NCBI GenBank assembly: GCA_963727245.1
Contig: CAVSFO010000001.1
Span: forward strand, 682,001 to 746,000
Source of the DNA: JBKQVT01 sp963727245
GTDB taxonomy: Bacteria > Planctomycetota > Planctomycetia > Pirellulales > Thermoguttaceae
Length of the DNA stretch: 64,000 nucleotides
Reading direction: 5' to 3'
Below are positions 54,479 to 61,418 of the stretch, in pieces. Positions within the stretch are counted from its first letter, which is position 1. Every line of letters begins with the position of its first letter. The translations under genes were made by a program, and so were the position numbers. The notes under the pieces are model-generated. The model had not been told where the DNA came from, made no database searches, and worked only from the letters and a program-made list of their open reading frames with translations.

Positions 54479-54714
54479 CGCGGCCCAAGGATGCGCAGGA
54501 GCGCGGTTTGCGCACCCCCGGTTGTGCCTATCCTGACGACGATGGGGGCGCCCTTGTTGGCCTTGAGGCCGTAATCCATCATGTAGAGATAGAGGAACAC
54601 GCAACTGACGATGATCGCCAACAGCGAGATCACCAACAGGACGGTGTACACGTCGGGGGCCGGTTTGCGAAAAACGGCCGGCTTCTCAGTCGAGCCTGTC
54701 GAAGACACGGTCAC
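54460..54714 (-). CDS. Small single-helix membrane protein
   Basis: 84 residues. One membrane helix (YTVLLVISLLAIIVSCVFLY) with a Pro-rich N-terminal part (EKPAVFRKPAPDV) before it. The C-terminal end runs into a simple-unit repeat (GPRGKDEG), so the natural end may be earlier. Its start overlaps the end of the coiled-coil gene by 29 bases, implying coupled translation. Function unknown. Confidence 0.65.
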   Translation of the reverse strand: MTVSSTGSTEKPAVFRKPAPDVYTVLLVISLLAIIVSCVFLYLYMMDYGLKANKGAPIVVRIGTTGGAQTALLRILGPRGKDEG

Positions 54715-55564
54715 CTCGCTGCATTGGGCTCTTGAGCATATCGGGCACCACGCGGCAGACGGCCCGATCGGGAGTGGTCTGGGTCACTTCGATGCGGCCC
54801 ACGTAGGTCGAGCCGCCGCTCATCCGCACGACCTCCAGCTTGTGGCCCTTGCGCAGCCCGTCATCGGAGCCGATGTTAATCTCCACGAGGTTCTGCTGGG
54901 GGACGGCCAGGATCATCCCGTCCAGGGGATGCGGCGGCTGTTTGGATTTGTAGTCGCTCTTGTAGTTGTCGATGCCGCCCCATCGCGCGGCCTCTTGGGC
55001 GGCGGCCAAATCGGCCGCGAGTTGCACGCCCCGCTCGGTCGCCTGCTTGAGCTCACTTTCGGCGCCGTTGACCCGGTCGGTCAGCGTCATTACCTTCTTT
55101 TCGCTGGCGTCGCGCTCTTCATGGGCCTTCGTGATTTCAGCCCGCAAGTTGTCCGCCACCTCGCGTTGGTTGGCCAGCGTCTTATGGGCCAGGTTCAAGG
55201 CGTCGACGGCCTTGTTGGCCGTCGCCCTGGCGTCGTCGAGCAACCCCTTATTGACTTTGTCCTTTTGGGCGAGATCGACGTTCACTTGCTCCAGCTTCCC
55301 CCGGGACTCGCGGTCCTCGGCCTTCTCCGTGGCCAGCTCTTTATTGAGATCTACGTTCTTCTCGGTCTCGTCATTATATTGTTGCTTTTCCAGGGCCAAC
55401 TGCTGCGAGAGGCCCAGCGGGTGCTCCAAGGTCTCCTTGTCCTTCGGATTGTCGACGATCCGCTGCCAGTTCACATGGGTCGCATAGACCATGACGGTAA
55501 ACGCCATGAACACCAGGCTCATGACGAAGATCAAAACGGTGAAGATTTTGCCGACGAGGTTCAT
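54686..55564 (-). CDS. TM / coiled-coil / beta-domain protein (MreC-shaped)
   Basis: 292 residues. N-terminal membrane helix (VGKIFTVLIFVMSLVFMAFT), a ~150-residue coiled coil (ALEKQQYNDETEKNVDLNKE, LRAEITKAHEERDASEKKVM, LKQATERGVQLAADLAAAQE), then a beta-rich C-terminal domain: VPQQNLVEINIGSDDGLRKG, LEVVRMSGGSTYVGRIEVTQ and AVCRVVPDM. This TM-coil-barrel order is that of MreC, and the gene precedes the small TM protein and the mreB-like gene on the same strand. Sequence identity to MreC is not evident to me, so this is analogy of architecture and position. The start at 55564 gives MNLVGKIF. Confidence 0.72.
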   Translation of the reverse strand: MNLVGKIFTVLIFVMSLVFMAFTVMVYATHVNWQRIVDNPKDKETLEHPLGLSQQLALEKQQYNDETEKNVDLNKELATEKAEDRESRGKLEQVNVDLAQKDKVNKGLLDDARATANKAVDALNLAHKTLANQREVADNLRAEITKAHEERDASEKKVMTLTDRVNGAESELKQATERGVQLAADLAAAQEAARWGGIDNYKSDYKSKQPPHPLDGMILAVPQQNLVEINIGSDDGLRKGHKLEVVRMSGGSTYVGRIEVTQTTPDRAVCRVVPDMLKSPMQRGDRVFDRLD

Positions 55565-55753
55565 AAATGACCTCTCCTACTCTAGTCCACGCAACAGGGG
55601 GGGTTGCTACGATGCTCCCGCTAGATTACTTAGCTAGTATAACTTCGCCTATTTTACGGTGTCAACCAGAATCACCAGGCGAAGGCGGAATGCGGGGACA
55701 GGGGCATGGCGGGTGGTGCAATGACCATCTACCGAGCGGGGACACTCCGAAAG

Positions 55754-55917
55754 TTCTTAGTTCTTAGTTCTTAGTTCTTAGAACTTAGCTCTTAGCCCTA
55801 AGCCCTAAGCTCTAAGTTCTAAGCTCTAAGTTCTAAGCTCTAAGTTCTAAGCTCTAAGTTCTAAGCTCTAAGTCCTAAGCTCTAAGTCCTAAGCTCTAAG
55901 TCCTAAGCTCTAAGTCC
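55754..55917 (+). repeat. Tandem TTAGTTC / CTAAGCT 7-8-base units with internal inversion
   Basis: Units TTCTTAG repeat four to five times, then the direction inverts and CTAAGCT/CTAAGTT/CTAAGTC units repeat about 16 times up to the 3' end of lnt. Together they form one large potential hairpin. This repeat makes up about half of the 55565-55909 gap; the other half (55565-55750) shows nothing. Confidence 0.9.
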
Positions 55918-57804
55918 TTGACTTCGGCCGGCAACCGCCCGCACCGATGACGCCCAGGGCGATGCAGGCCGCCAAGCAGATGCCGGCCGGCCAGTCGCCA
56001 TGGGCCAGGTACCAACTGGTCCGCTGGTCCAGGCGGACTTCGGCCAGCAGGGTGTCGGCGGCGCGGCGGGGTCCCTGGCGCAGGATTCGTCCATCGCCGT
56101 CGATCCAGGCCGACAATCCGGTGTTGGCGGCGATCAACAGCGGCTTGCGGCACTCGACGGCGCGAAACACCGCGCAGGCCAGGTGCATGTCCAGCTCGCT
56201 GGAGCCCCAGAACCAGCCGTCGTTGGTGAGGTTCACCAGCACGTTGGGCCGGTGGCCCTGGGACTGGAGCCGGTTGATCTGGTCGCGAATGACATGCGAG
56301 AGCACGGTCTCGTAGCAGATGCTCGGCGCGATTTGCAGTTTGCCCAGGGTGAAGATGGCCGGGCCCTCGCCCGGGCTGAGGTTGTCGCCCAGCGGCGTCA
56401 GCTTTTGCAGCCAGGGAAAGCGGCCGGCCAGGGGAACGTATTCGCCGAACATCACCCGGTGCATCTTGTCGTAGCAGCCCATGAGGTCTCCGTCCCGCGA
56501 CAGGTACGCGGCCGCGTTGAAGAACCGCATCCCCGCCGTGGCGAAGTCCTGCCGGTCGACGCCCAGGATCATGGCGGCCCCGAACGCGCGGGCCGTCTGC
56601 CCCATGTCTTGGCGGTAGTGTAGCGCCGCCTCTTTCAACTTCTTGTGAAACTCGGCCGGCGCCAGCTTGGCGTACTGCGGCGGCTGGGCGCAGTCGGCGT
56701 CATAGGTGATCAGCGGCCAGCGATACATGGTTTCCGGCCAGACGATCAGGTCGAGTTTTCCATACTGTTGGACCGCGCTGCAGACCCTTGCGCGTAGTGG
56801 TCGAAAATCTTCTGGTCCATCTCGGGATTGCACTTCATTTGCGTGTCGATCGAGCCCTGGATCAGGGCGATGCGGCCACCCGGTTCCGTATAGTCGCCGG
56901 CCATGCGAACGTGGCCGTAGACCAGCGCGGCGGCCAAGGCGGCCAGGGCCGGGACCGACGGCCACAGCGCCCGGCGGCGACCGTCGCAAGGCGCCATTCG
57001 CGCCAGGCAGGCCGCCACCAGCATCACCAGGAAGCTTACGCCGAAGGCCCCGGCGAGGTCGCTGAGTTGAATGAGCGCGAGCCAGCGGTACTGGGTATGG
57101 CCCAGGCTGGCCATGGTCATGCCGGTCAAGAGGTGGGCACGGGCCAACTCCAGCCCGGTCCAGACCACCGGCGCGGCCACAATGACCGGCACGCGCAGCC
57201 GATGGACGGCCAGCCGCGACAGGCCCACAAACAGGGGCAAATAGAAGGCGAAGTAGAACGATATCGCCAGCCAGCCGAAGCCCGTGGCCCAGTGGGGCAG
57301 CCGCAGCCAGTGCAACGCCAGGAGCCAGAAGAAGAAGCCCGCCAGCCAAAGCGAGCAATACGGCCGGCATCGGAAGGACCGGGCGGAAGCCAGCCACAAA
57401 CCGGCCGTCAGCGGCCAGAGGACCGCCTCGGCGATCCAGAAGCCGCGATATTGCAGGTCGTTCCACACCGCGACCGCGGCCATCCACGCGGCAAACAGCA
57501 GGATCCACCCGATTGCCAAGGCGATGGACCACGTCCGCCGGGGCGCCGCGCACTCCAGCGGCGGCATCTCTCGACGGCGCACCAGCAGGACCCACCACAC
57601 GGGCGCGATCCAGGCCAGTGGCCACAGCCCCAGCGGAGGCAGGGCAGCCCACAAGAGGAGCCCGCCCACGGCGGCATAGCCGAACGTGGAGCGATACCAC
57701 GCTTGGAAAGGCGGAAGGGAAAACAAGGATGAAGGATGAAGGATGAAGGATGAAGGACCACGGACGACCTGGCGGGTCCGCGGCGCGCTCCGTTTATCCT
57801 TCAT
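55910..57804 (-). CDS. lnt: Apolipoprotein N-acyltransferase, frameshifted
   Basis: About 630 residues in two frames. The N-terminal part (from 57804 or, more likely, about 57720, because the first codons are repeat sequence) has six to seven membrane helices (GGLLLWAALPPLGLWPLAWI, WLAGFFFWLLALHWLRLPHW). A one-base shift near 56785 leads into the nitrilase-like domain with all three catalytic residues: Glu in DLIVWPETMYRWP, Lys in GCYDKMHRVMFGEYVPL and Cys in IAPSICYETVL. It transfers the third acyl chain to lipoproteins in the inner membrane. The last residues CRPKSRT lie at the edge of a tandem repeat. Confidence 0.9.
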
Positions 57805-57822
57805 CCTTGATCCTTCATCCTT
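57722..57822 (+). repeat. GGATGAAGGATGAAGG simple-unit repeat with inverted mate
   Basis: GGATGAAGGATGAAGGATGA on the left, CCTTCATCCTTGATCCTTCA on the right, the same type as 54379-54478. It lies at the junction of lnt and the glutamine amidotransferase gene and contaminates the first residues of the lnt frame. Confidence 0.85.
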
Positions 57823-58409
57823 GAAAACTTACCGCCAGGAATCGCTCCAGGATGGTCGTGCCGCAGCCGGTGAGGAAACTCTCCGGATGAAACTGCACGC
57901 CCAGCAGCGGATACTGCCGGTGGCGAATGCCCATGATCTCCCGCGTGCCGTCTGGGGCATTGCTCCAGGCGCAGACGTTCGAACTCGTCGCTGAGCGTGT
58001 CGGGGGCAATGACCAGGCTGTGATAGCGGGTGGCCTCGAAGGGGTTGGGCAGCCCCTCGTAGAGGCCGCGGCCGTCGTGATGGATCATGTCGGTCTTGCC
58101 GTGCATGAGGCGGCCGGCCCGCACAATCCGCCCGCCGAAGGCCTGCCCGATCGCCTGGTGCCCCAGGCAGACGCCCAGCAGGGGAACCCGCCCGGCAAAC
58201 CGCTTCACGGCCGCCAGCGAGATGCCCGCCTCGTCGGGCGTACACGGCCCCGGCGAGATGATCAGGTGCGTGGGGCGCCGGGCCTCGATCTCCTCCAGCG
58301 TGATCTGGTCGTTGCGATGGACTTCCAAATCCAACGACGGGTCGATTTCGCCCAGCCGCTGGACCAGGTTGTACGTGAACGAGTCGTAGTTGTCGATCAG
58401 CAGGATCAC
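57815..58409 (-). CDS. trpG: Anthranilate/aminodeoxychorismate synthase glutaminase subunit, frameshifted
   Basis: About 198 residues. Class I glutamine amidotransferase: LLIDNYDSFTYNLVQRLGEI, LIISPGPCTPDEAGISLAAV, catalytic Cys in LLGVCLGHQAIGQAFGG, HGKTDMIHHDGRGLYEGLPN. A one-base shift near 57960 is needed to reach EIMGIRHRQYPLLGVQFHPE with the catalytic His, and the end TTILERFLAVSFQG at 57815. It hydrolyses glutamine to feed ammonia into anthranilate (trpE) or aminodeoxychorismate (pabB) synthesis; TrpG and PabA cannot be separated by sequence alone and no partner is here. Confidence 0.9.
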
Positions 58410-58557
58410 GGCCGACGGTGCCTCCGGGGTAGTACGACCGTATGCAGTTTACCCCGCTGGACGCCGCGGAGCCAGAGGAAAAGAAGCCGCCTTCCCCCTG
58501 AATTGAGCGGCGTCATGGTGCTGCCGGGTTATCCGAGGGCTGACGCCCCCGGCTCGT

Positions 58558-58974
58558 TCAGGCCGTTCGCGGCCGGACCGCCTGGAAGCGTTCGCCGGGC
58601 AGGGTGATGGAGAGCAGCCGCAGGCCGAATTTGTCGCCGACCTTGACGGCCTCGCCGCTGGCGATGGGATGATCGCCGACGGAAAGTTCCAGCATCTCTT
58701 CACACGATTTGTCGAACTGGATGATCGAGCCCGGCCCCAACTCCACGATCCGCCCCAGGGCTTGCCGCTTCCTTGCCAGGGTGACGACCACCGGGACCCG
58801 GATGCGCAACAGGCTGCGGGTATAGGGGGGCAATTCGGGCCCGCGGGCGGCCGGACGGCGGGCCTGTGCCGGGGCACCAGTCGCGGCCGCCGGGCCAGAC
58901 ACCGGAGCGCTTGCCGCTTCGGGCTGGGCTTCCGCCGCCAGGGCAGCGACGTTTTCGGGAGTCGGTTCGGACAT
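58558..58974 (-). CDS. fliN: FliN-like flagellar switch protein
   Basis: 138 residues from ATG 58974 (MSEPTPENVAALAAEAQ). The first half is an Ala/Pro-rich tail; the second is one SpoA domain: SLLRIRVPVVVTLARKRQAL, IVELGPGSIIQFDKSCEEML, VGDHPIASGEAVKVGDKFGL. FliN forms the C-ring of the flagellar motor. No other flagellar gene is in the window, so an isolated FliN/YscQ-type homologue of another complex is possible. Confidence 0.85.
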   Translation of the reverse strand: MSEPTPENVAALAAEAQPEAASAPVSGPAAATGAPAQARRPAARGPELPPYTRSLLRIRVPVVVTLARKRQALGRIVELGPGSIIQFDKSCEEMLELSVGDHPIASGEAVKVGDKFGLRLLSITLPGERFQAVRPRTA

Positions 58975-59120
58975 CGGCGGCCTCGCCCCCATATCATGGG
59001 GGGTATTGTTCGGTGCGCAATGCGACGCCGCGCGAGCGATCGCATTTCCTACTCAGTATCGGCCGATCCGCCGGCAAACTTTGCCCAAACCGCCATCTCC
59101 TCAGGCGTGGTTGGACAAGC

Positions 59121-59166
59121 AGGGGACTGTCCCAATTTTCGTCCGACGAAAATGGGACTGTCCCCT
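59121..59166 (+). repeat. GGGGACTGTCCCAATTTTCG compact inverted repeat
   Basis: GGGGACTGTCCCAATTTTCG-TCCGA-CGAAAATGGGACTGTCCCC, close to a perfect palindrome with 20-base arms differing in one or two bases. It lies between the SnoaL-like gene and the FliN-like gene. Confidence 0.9.
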
Positions 59167-59189
59167 TGGGAAGTGCCGATTGCCATTTC

Positions 59190-59585
59190 TCAAGCCTGAT
59201 TCGAGCGATGAAAATGCACGTGCCGCCAGCCCGACGGCTGCCGCTGCCAGATGCGGGTCTCCTCGCAGCGCGACGTGGCCGGCTTTCCCGTCTCGTCGAG
59301 CACTTGCAGCAGCCGCACATAGCTCACCACGGCCACGTCGCCCAACAGGCGGACGTGCGGCGTGCAGATGGTGAGGTTGTGTCCCCCGCGGATGCCGCCG
59401 CGGTCGAAGTAGAAGCGGTGGAAGTCCAGGCCTTCGACCAACTCGCCGCGCGATTCGGCCTCGAAGGCGGTGAGCGTCGGGTCGCACAGTTCCTGGTACG
59501 TCTTCCAGTCGCCCTCCGCGATGCTCTGCAGCAGCCGCCGGTTCAACTCCAGGATGGCGGCGACGGTGGCCGGGTCGTCGCTCAT
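59190..59585 (-). CDS. SnoaL-like/CaMKII-association-domain protein
   Basis: 131 residues with the cystatin-like cone fold of the NTF2 superfamily: ILELNRRLLQSIAEGDWKTY, LCDPTLTAFEAESRGELVEG and LLQVLDETGKPATSRCEETR, WRHVHFHRS at the end. Family members oligomerise and have varied or no enzymatic roles. It overlaps the small gene upstream by 4 bases (59582-59585), so they are co-translated. Confidence 0.85.
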   Translation of the reverse strand: MSDDPATVAAILELNRRLLQSIAEGDWKTYQELCDPTLTAFEAESRGELVEGLDFHRFYFDRGGIRGGHNLTICTPHVRLLGDVAVVSYVRLLQVLDETGKPATSRCEETRIWQRQPSGWRHVHFHRSNQA

Positions 59586-59845
59586 GGTTGTTTCTCCAGC
59601 AATTCCTTGAGCACTTTGGCCAGCAGGGCGGGATTGTCGCTGGCGACGAGGTGCCGGATCCGCTCTGCCGGCAGCTTGAGCTTCTCCAAGGTCTGCGAGG
59701 CCCGCTTCCAGAGCCTGGCCCGGGCCTGCCCCTCGGCCAGATAGAGGTCGGTCACCAGGTCGCCGAGCCGTTGCAGGAGGATGGCGCCCTGGTTCTCGTA
59801 GTAGTTGCGAATCACCCGTTGTTGATAAGAAGATCGTTTGGCCAT
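59582..59845 (-). CDS. Hypothetical helical protein, 87 residues
   Basis: Starts at ATG 59845 (MAKRSSYQQRVIRNYYENQG) and reads as an all-helical basic protein (LQRLGDLVTDLYLAEGQARA, LWKRASQTLEKLKLPAERIR). No named family. The open frame upstream runs through a palindromic repeat and is not used. It overlaps the SnoaL-like gene downstream by 4 bases. Confidence 0.75.
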   Translation of the reverse strand: MAKRSSYQQRVIRNYYENQGAILLQRLGDLVTDLYLAEGQARARLWKRASQTLEKLKLPAERIRHLVASDNPALLAKVLKELLEKQP

Positions 59846-59970
59846 CAGAGCCGCGCCGGGTTGGAAGAAATGGATCGAACCGCTGCCATCATTATGGCAT
59901 TTCCGGCCGCCGCGGCTAGTGGTCGCCGGGAGGGGAGGGTTCGCGCCGGGCCGGCGGTGCGATAGACTGA

Positions 59971-60014
59971 GGGGACTGTCCCGATTTTCGTCCGACGAAA
60001 ATGGGACTGTCCCC
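59971..60014 (+). repeat. GGGGACTGTCCCGATTTTCG compact inverted repeat
   Basis: Same element as 59121-59166 with one base changed, 40 bases before the PII gene, in the divergent spacer. Confidence 0.9.
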
Positions 60015-60053
60015 TTCCGTCCTCCTAAAACCCTTGCCTGGATCGAAGTTGGC

Positions 60054-60374
60054 GTGAAACAAGTCGTTGCCGTGATCAAGCCGTACCTGGTCGAGAAGGT
60101 GCTCGGCGCCCTGAAGCACGCGCCCCTGGAGGCCTGCGGGGTCCGCGAGGTCAAGGGTTACGGCCGGCAGAAGAGCTATCTCGACGAGTATCGGGGCAGC
60201 GAGTATTCGCTGGCCTTTCTGCCCAAGGTGGAACTCACGCTCTGGGTCGACGACCTGCGCGTGGAGGAGGTGGTCCGCACGATCGTGGAGATCGCGCGGA
60301 CCGGGCGCATGGGCGACGGCAAGATTTTCGTGCTCCCGGTCCTTCCCGGCGGGGCCTGGGAGGTGGACTTCTAA
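60054..60374 (+). CDS. glnB: PII nitrogen-regulatory protein
   Basis: 106 residues starting with GTG at 60054 (MKQVVAVIKPYLVEKVLGAL as translated). The T-loop GYGRQKSYLDEYRGSEYSLA keeps the tyrosine (RGSEY) that is uridylylated in proteobacteria; VELTLWVDDL, then TGRMGDGKIFVLPVL as the B-loop/ATP site. PII senses 2-oxoglutarate and ADP/ATP and in enteric bacteria controls GlnE, whose gene is 1 kb downstream on the other strand. GlnB and GlnK are not separable here. No amtB or glnA is in the window. No clear ribosome site before the GTG. Confidence 0.93.
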   Translation: MKQVVAVIKPYLVEKVLGALKHAPLEACGVREVKGYGRQKSYLDEYRGSEYSLAFLPKVELTLWVDDLRVEEVVRTIVEIARTGRMGDGKIFVLPVLPGGAWEVDF

Positions 60375-60482
60375 AGGGGGAAGGCGGAGGGCGGAGGGGG
60401 GAAGGAAAAAAGCGAGGCGCGGGGTTTATCCCCGTAGCGGGGCAGCGAGAGGCGCGTCACGAAAGCCTTCTTGTGCGGCACC

Positions 60483-61418
60483 TCATCGCAAGGCTAATTG
60501 CATTTGCGGTTTCCCCTTTTTCCTGACAGAGATTGCGCTGGCCAAAGCGGGTGATAGATAGAGCGATTCGTAAGTGTCATGGTCCCTGCCCAGCAACGTC
60601 GCCTGGGTGGACCGCCCCGCGTGCACTTCGATGTGGACCAGGCCCAAACTCCTTGGCAATGGTTCCCCGTAGGTTTTTTCGCCTGTCCGTCCATCGTAGC
60701 TCACAACATACATGCACGCTTTGTCATTGCGCGCGGCCAGGCTGTCGCAGAATTCCCCGTGGTCGATTTTGGGACAGTATCGGTTATCACGATTCCTGCA
60801 CACGCCCTGATAGGGCGGATCCAGATAGACTAGATCGGTCGATTTGCATTTTGCGAGCACCTTACGATAGTCGCAAGCGGTAAGTTCCGTTCGCCCCCGC
60901 AAGAGCGCTGAAGCGCCCACGATCCGCTGCCGCATTGTGTCCGGGTGCGCGCCTTTACGCCGGTTGTCCGGGCTATTGTTGAACTCTCCCTCCCCGTTGT
61001 AGCGGATAGCCGCCTTCACGCAGCGTGCTAACAAGTAAAGAAAGAATTCGGGCTTGTGAGTTTCGTTGAACTTCTTTCGGACGCAGTCGTAATACTCGCG
61101 TTCGCGCCCGAGTTGTGCCTGCCAGAGTTTCCGGTACTTCGTCGCCAGGCCTTCCGGGTTGTCGATAATGTCGCGCCAAAGGTCGATTACCGGCGCGTGT
61201 GCATCGTTGATCAGAAACCGATCGGCCAAGCGGCGATACCCGACTGCCAACGAGATAGCGGCCGAACCCGCGAACGGCTCGACAAGACGGGAGACATGAG
61301 CGGGGAAGTAAGAAAGGATAAGCGGGGCAAGATTACGTTTGCTGCCCTGATACGGTATCGGGTGGGGTATGTCCCAACGTCCGTAGTCTTTCACCGTTTC
61401 GTTCATAGGCGACATCAT
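60483..61418 (-). CDS. DNA adenine methyltransferase (Dam/D12 class)
   Basis: 311 residues. AdoMet motif I region IPYQGSKRNLAPLILSYFPA and LVEPFAGSAAISLAVGYRR, catalytic motif IV STDLVYLDPPYQG, and AAIRYNGEGEFNNSPDNRRK in between as in D12-class N6-adenine enzymes. No restriction endonuclease is adjacent, so it is solitary. GC is visibly lower than in glnE and PII genes on either side, and its ATG (61418) overlaps the glnE stop (ATGA), suggesting an inserted gene that now shares the end of glnE. Target sequence unknown. Confidence 0.9.
   Translation of the reverse strand: MMSPMNETVKDYGRWDIPHPIPYQGSKRNLAPLILSYFPAHVSRLVEPFAGSAAISLAVGYRRLADRFLINDAHAPVIDLWRDIIDNPEGLATKYRKLWQAQLGREREYYDCVRKKFNETHKPEFFLYLLARCVKAAIRYNGEGEFNNSPDNRRKGAHPDTMRQRIVGASALLRGRTELTACDYRKVLAKCKSTDLVYLDPPYQGVCRNRDNRYCPKIDHGEFCDSLAARNDKACMYVVSYDGRTGEKTYGEPLPRSLGLVHIEVHAGRSTQATLLGRDHDTYESLYLSPALASAISVRKKGKPQMQLALR

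Noticed and set aside
55754..55917. Possible CRISPR array or telomere-like array
   Set aside because: Units are only 7-8 bases and contiguous, with an orientation switch; a simple tandem repeat.
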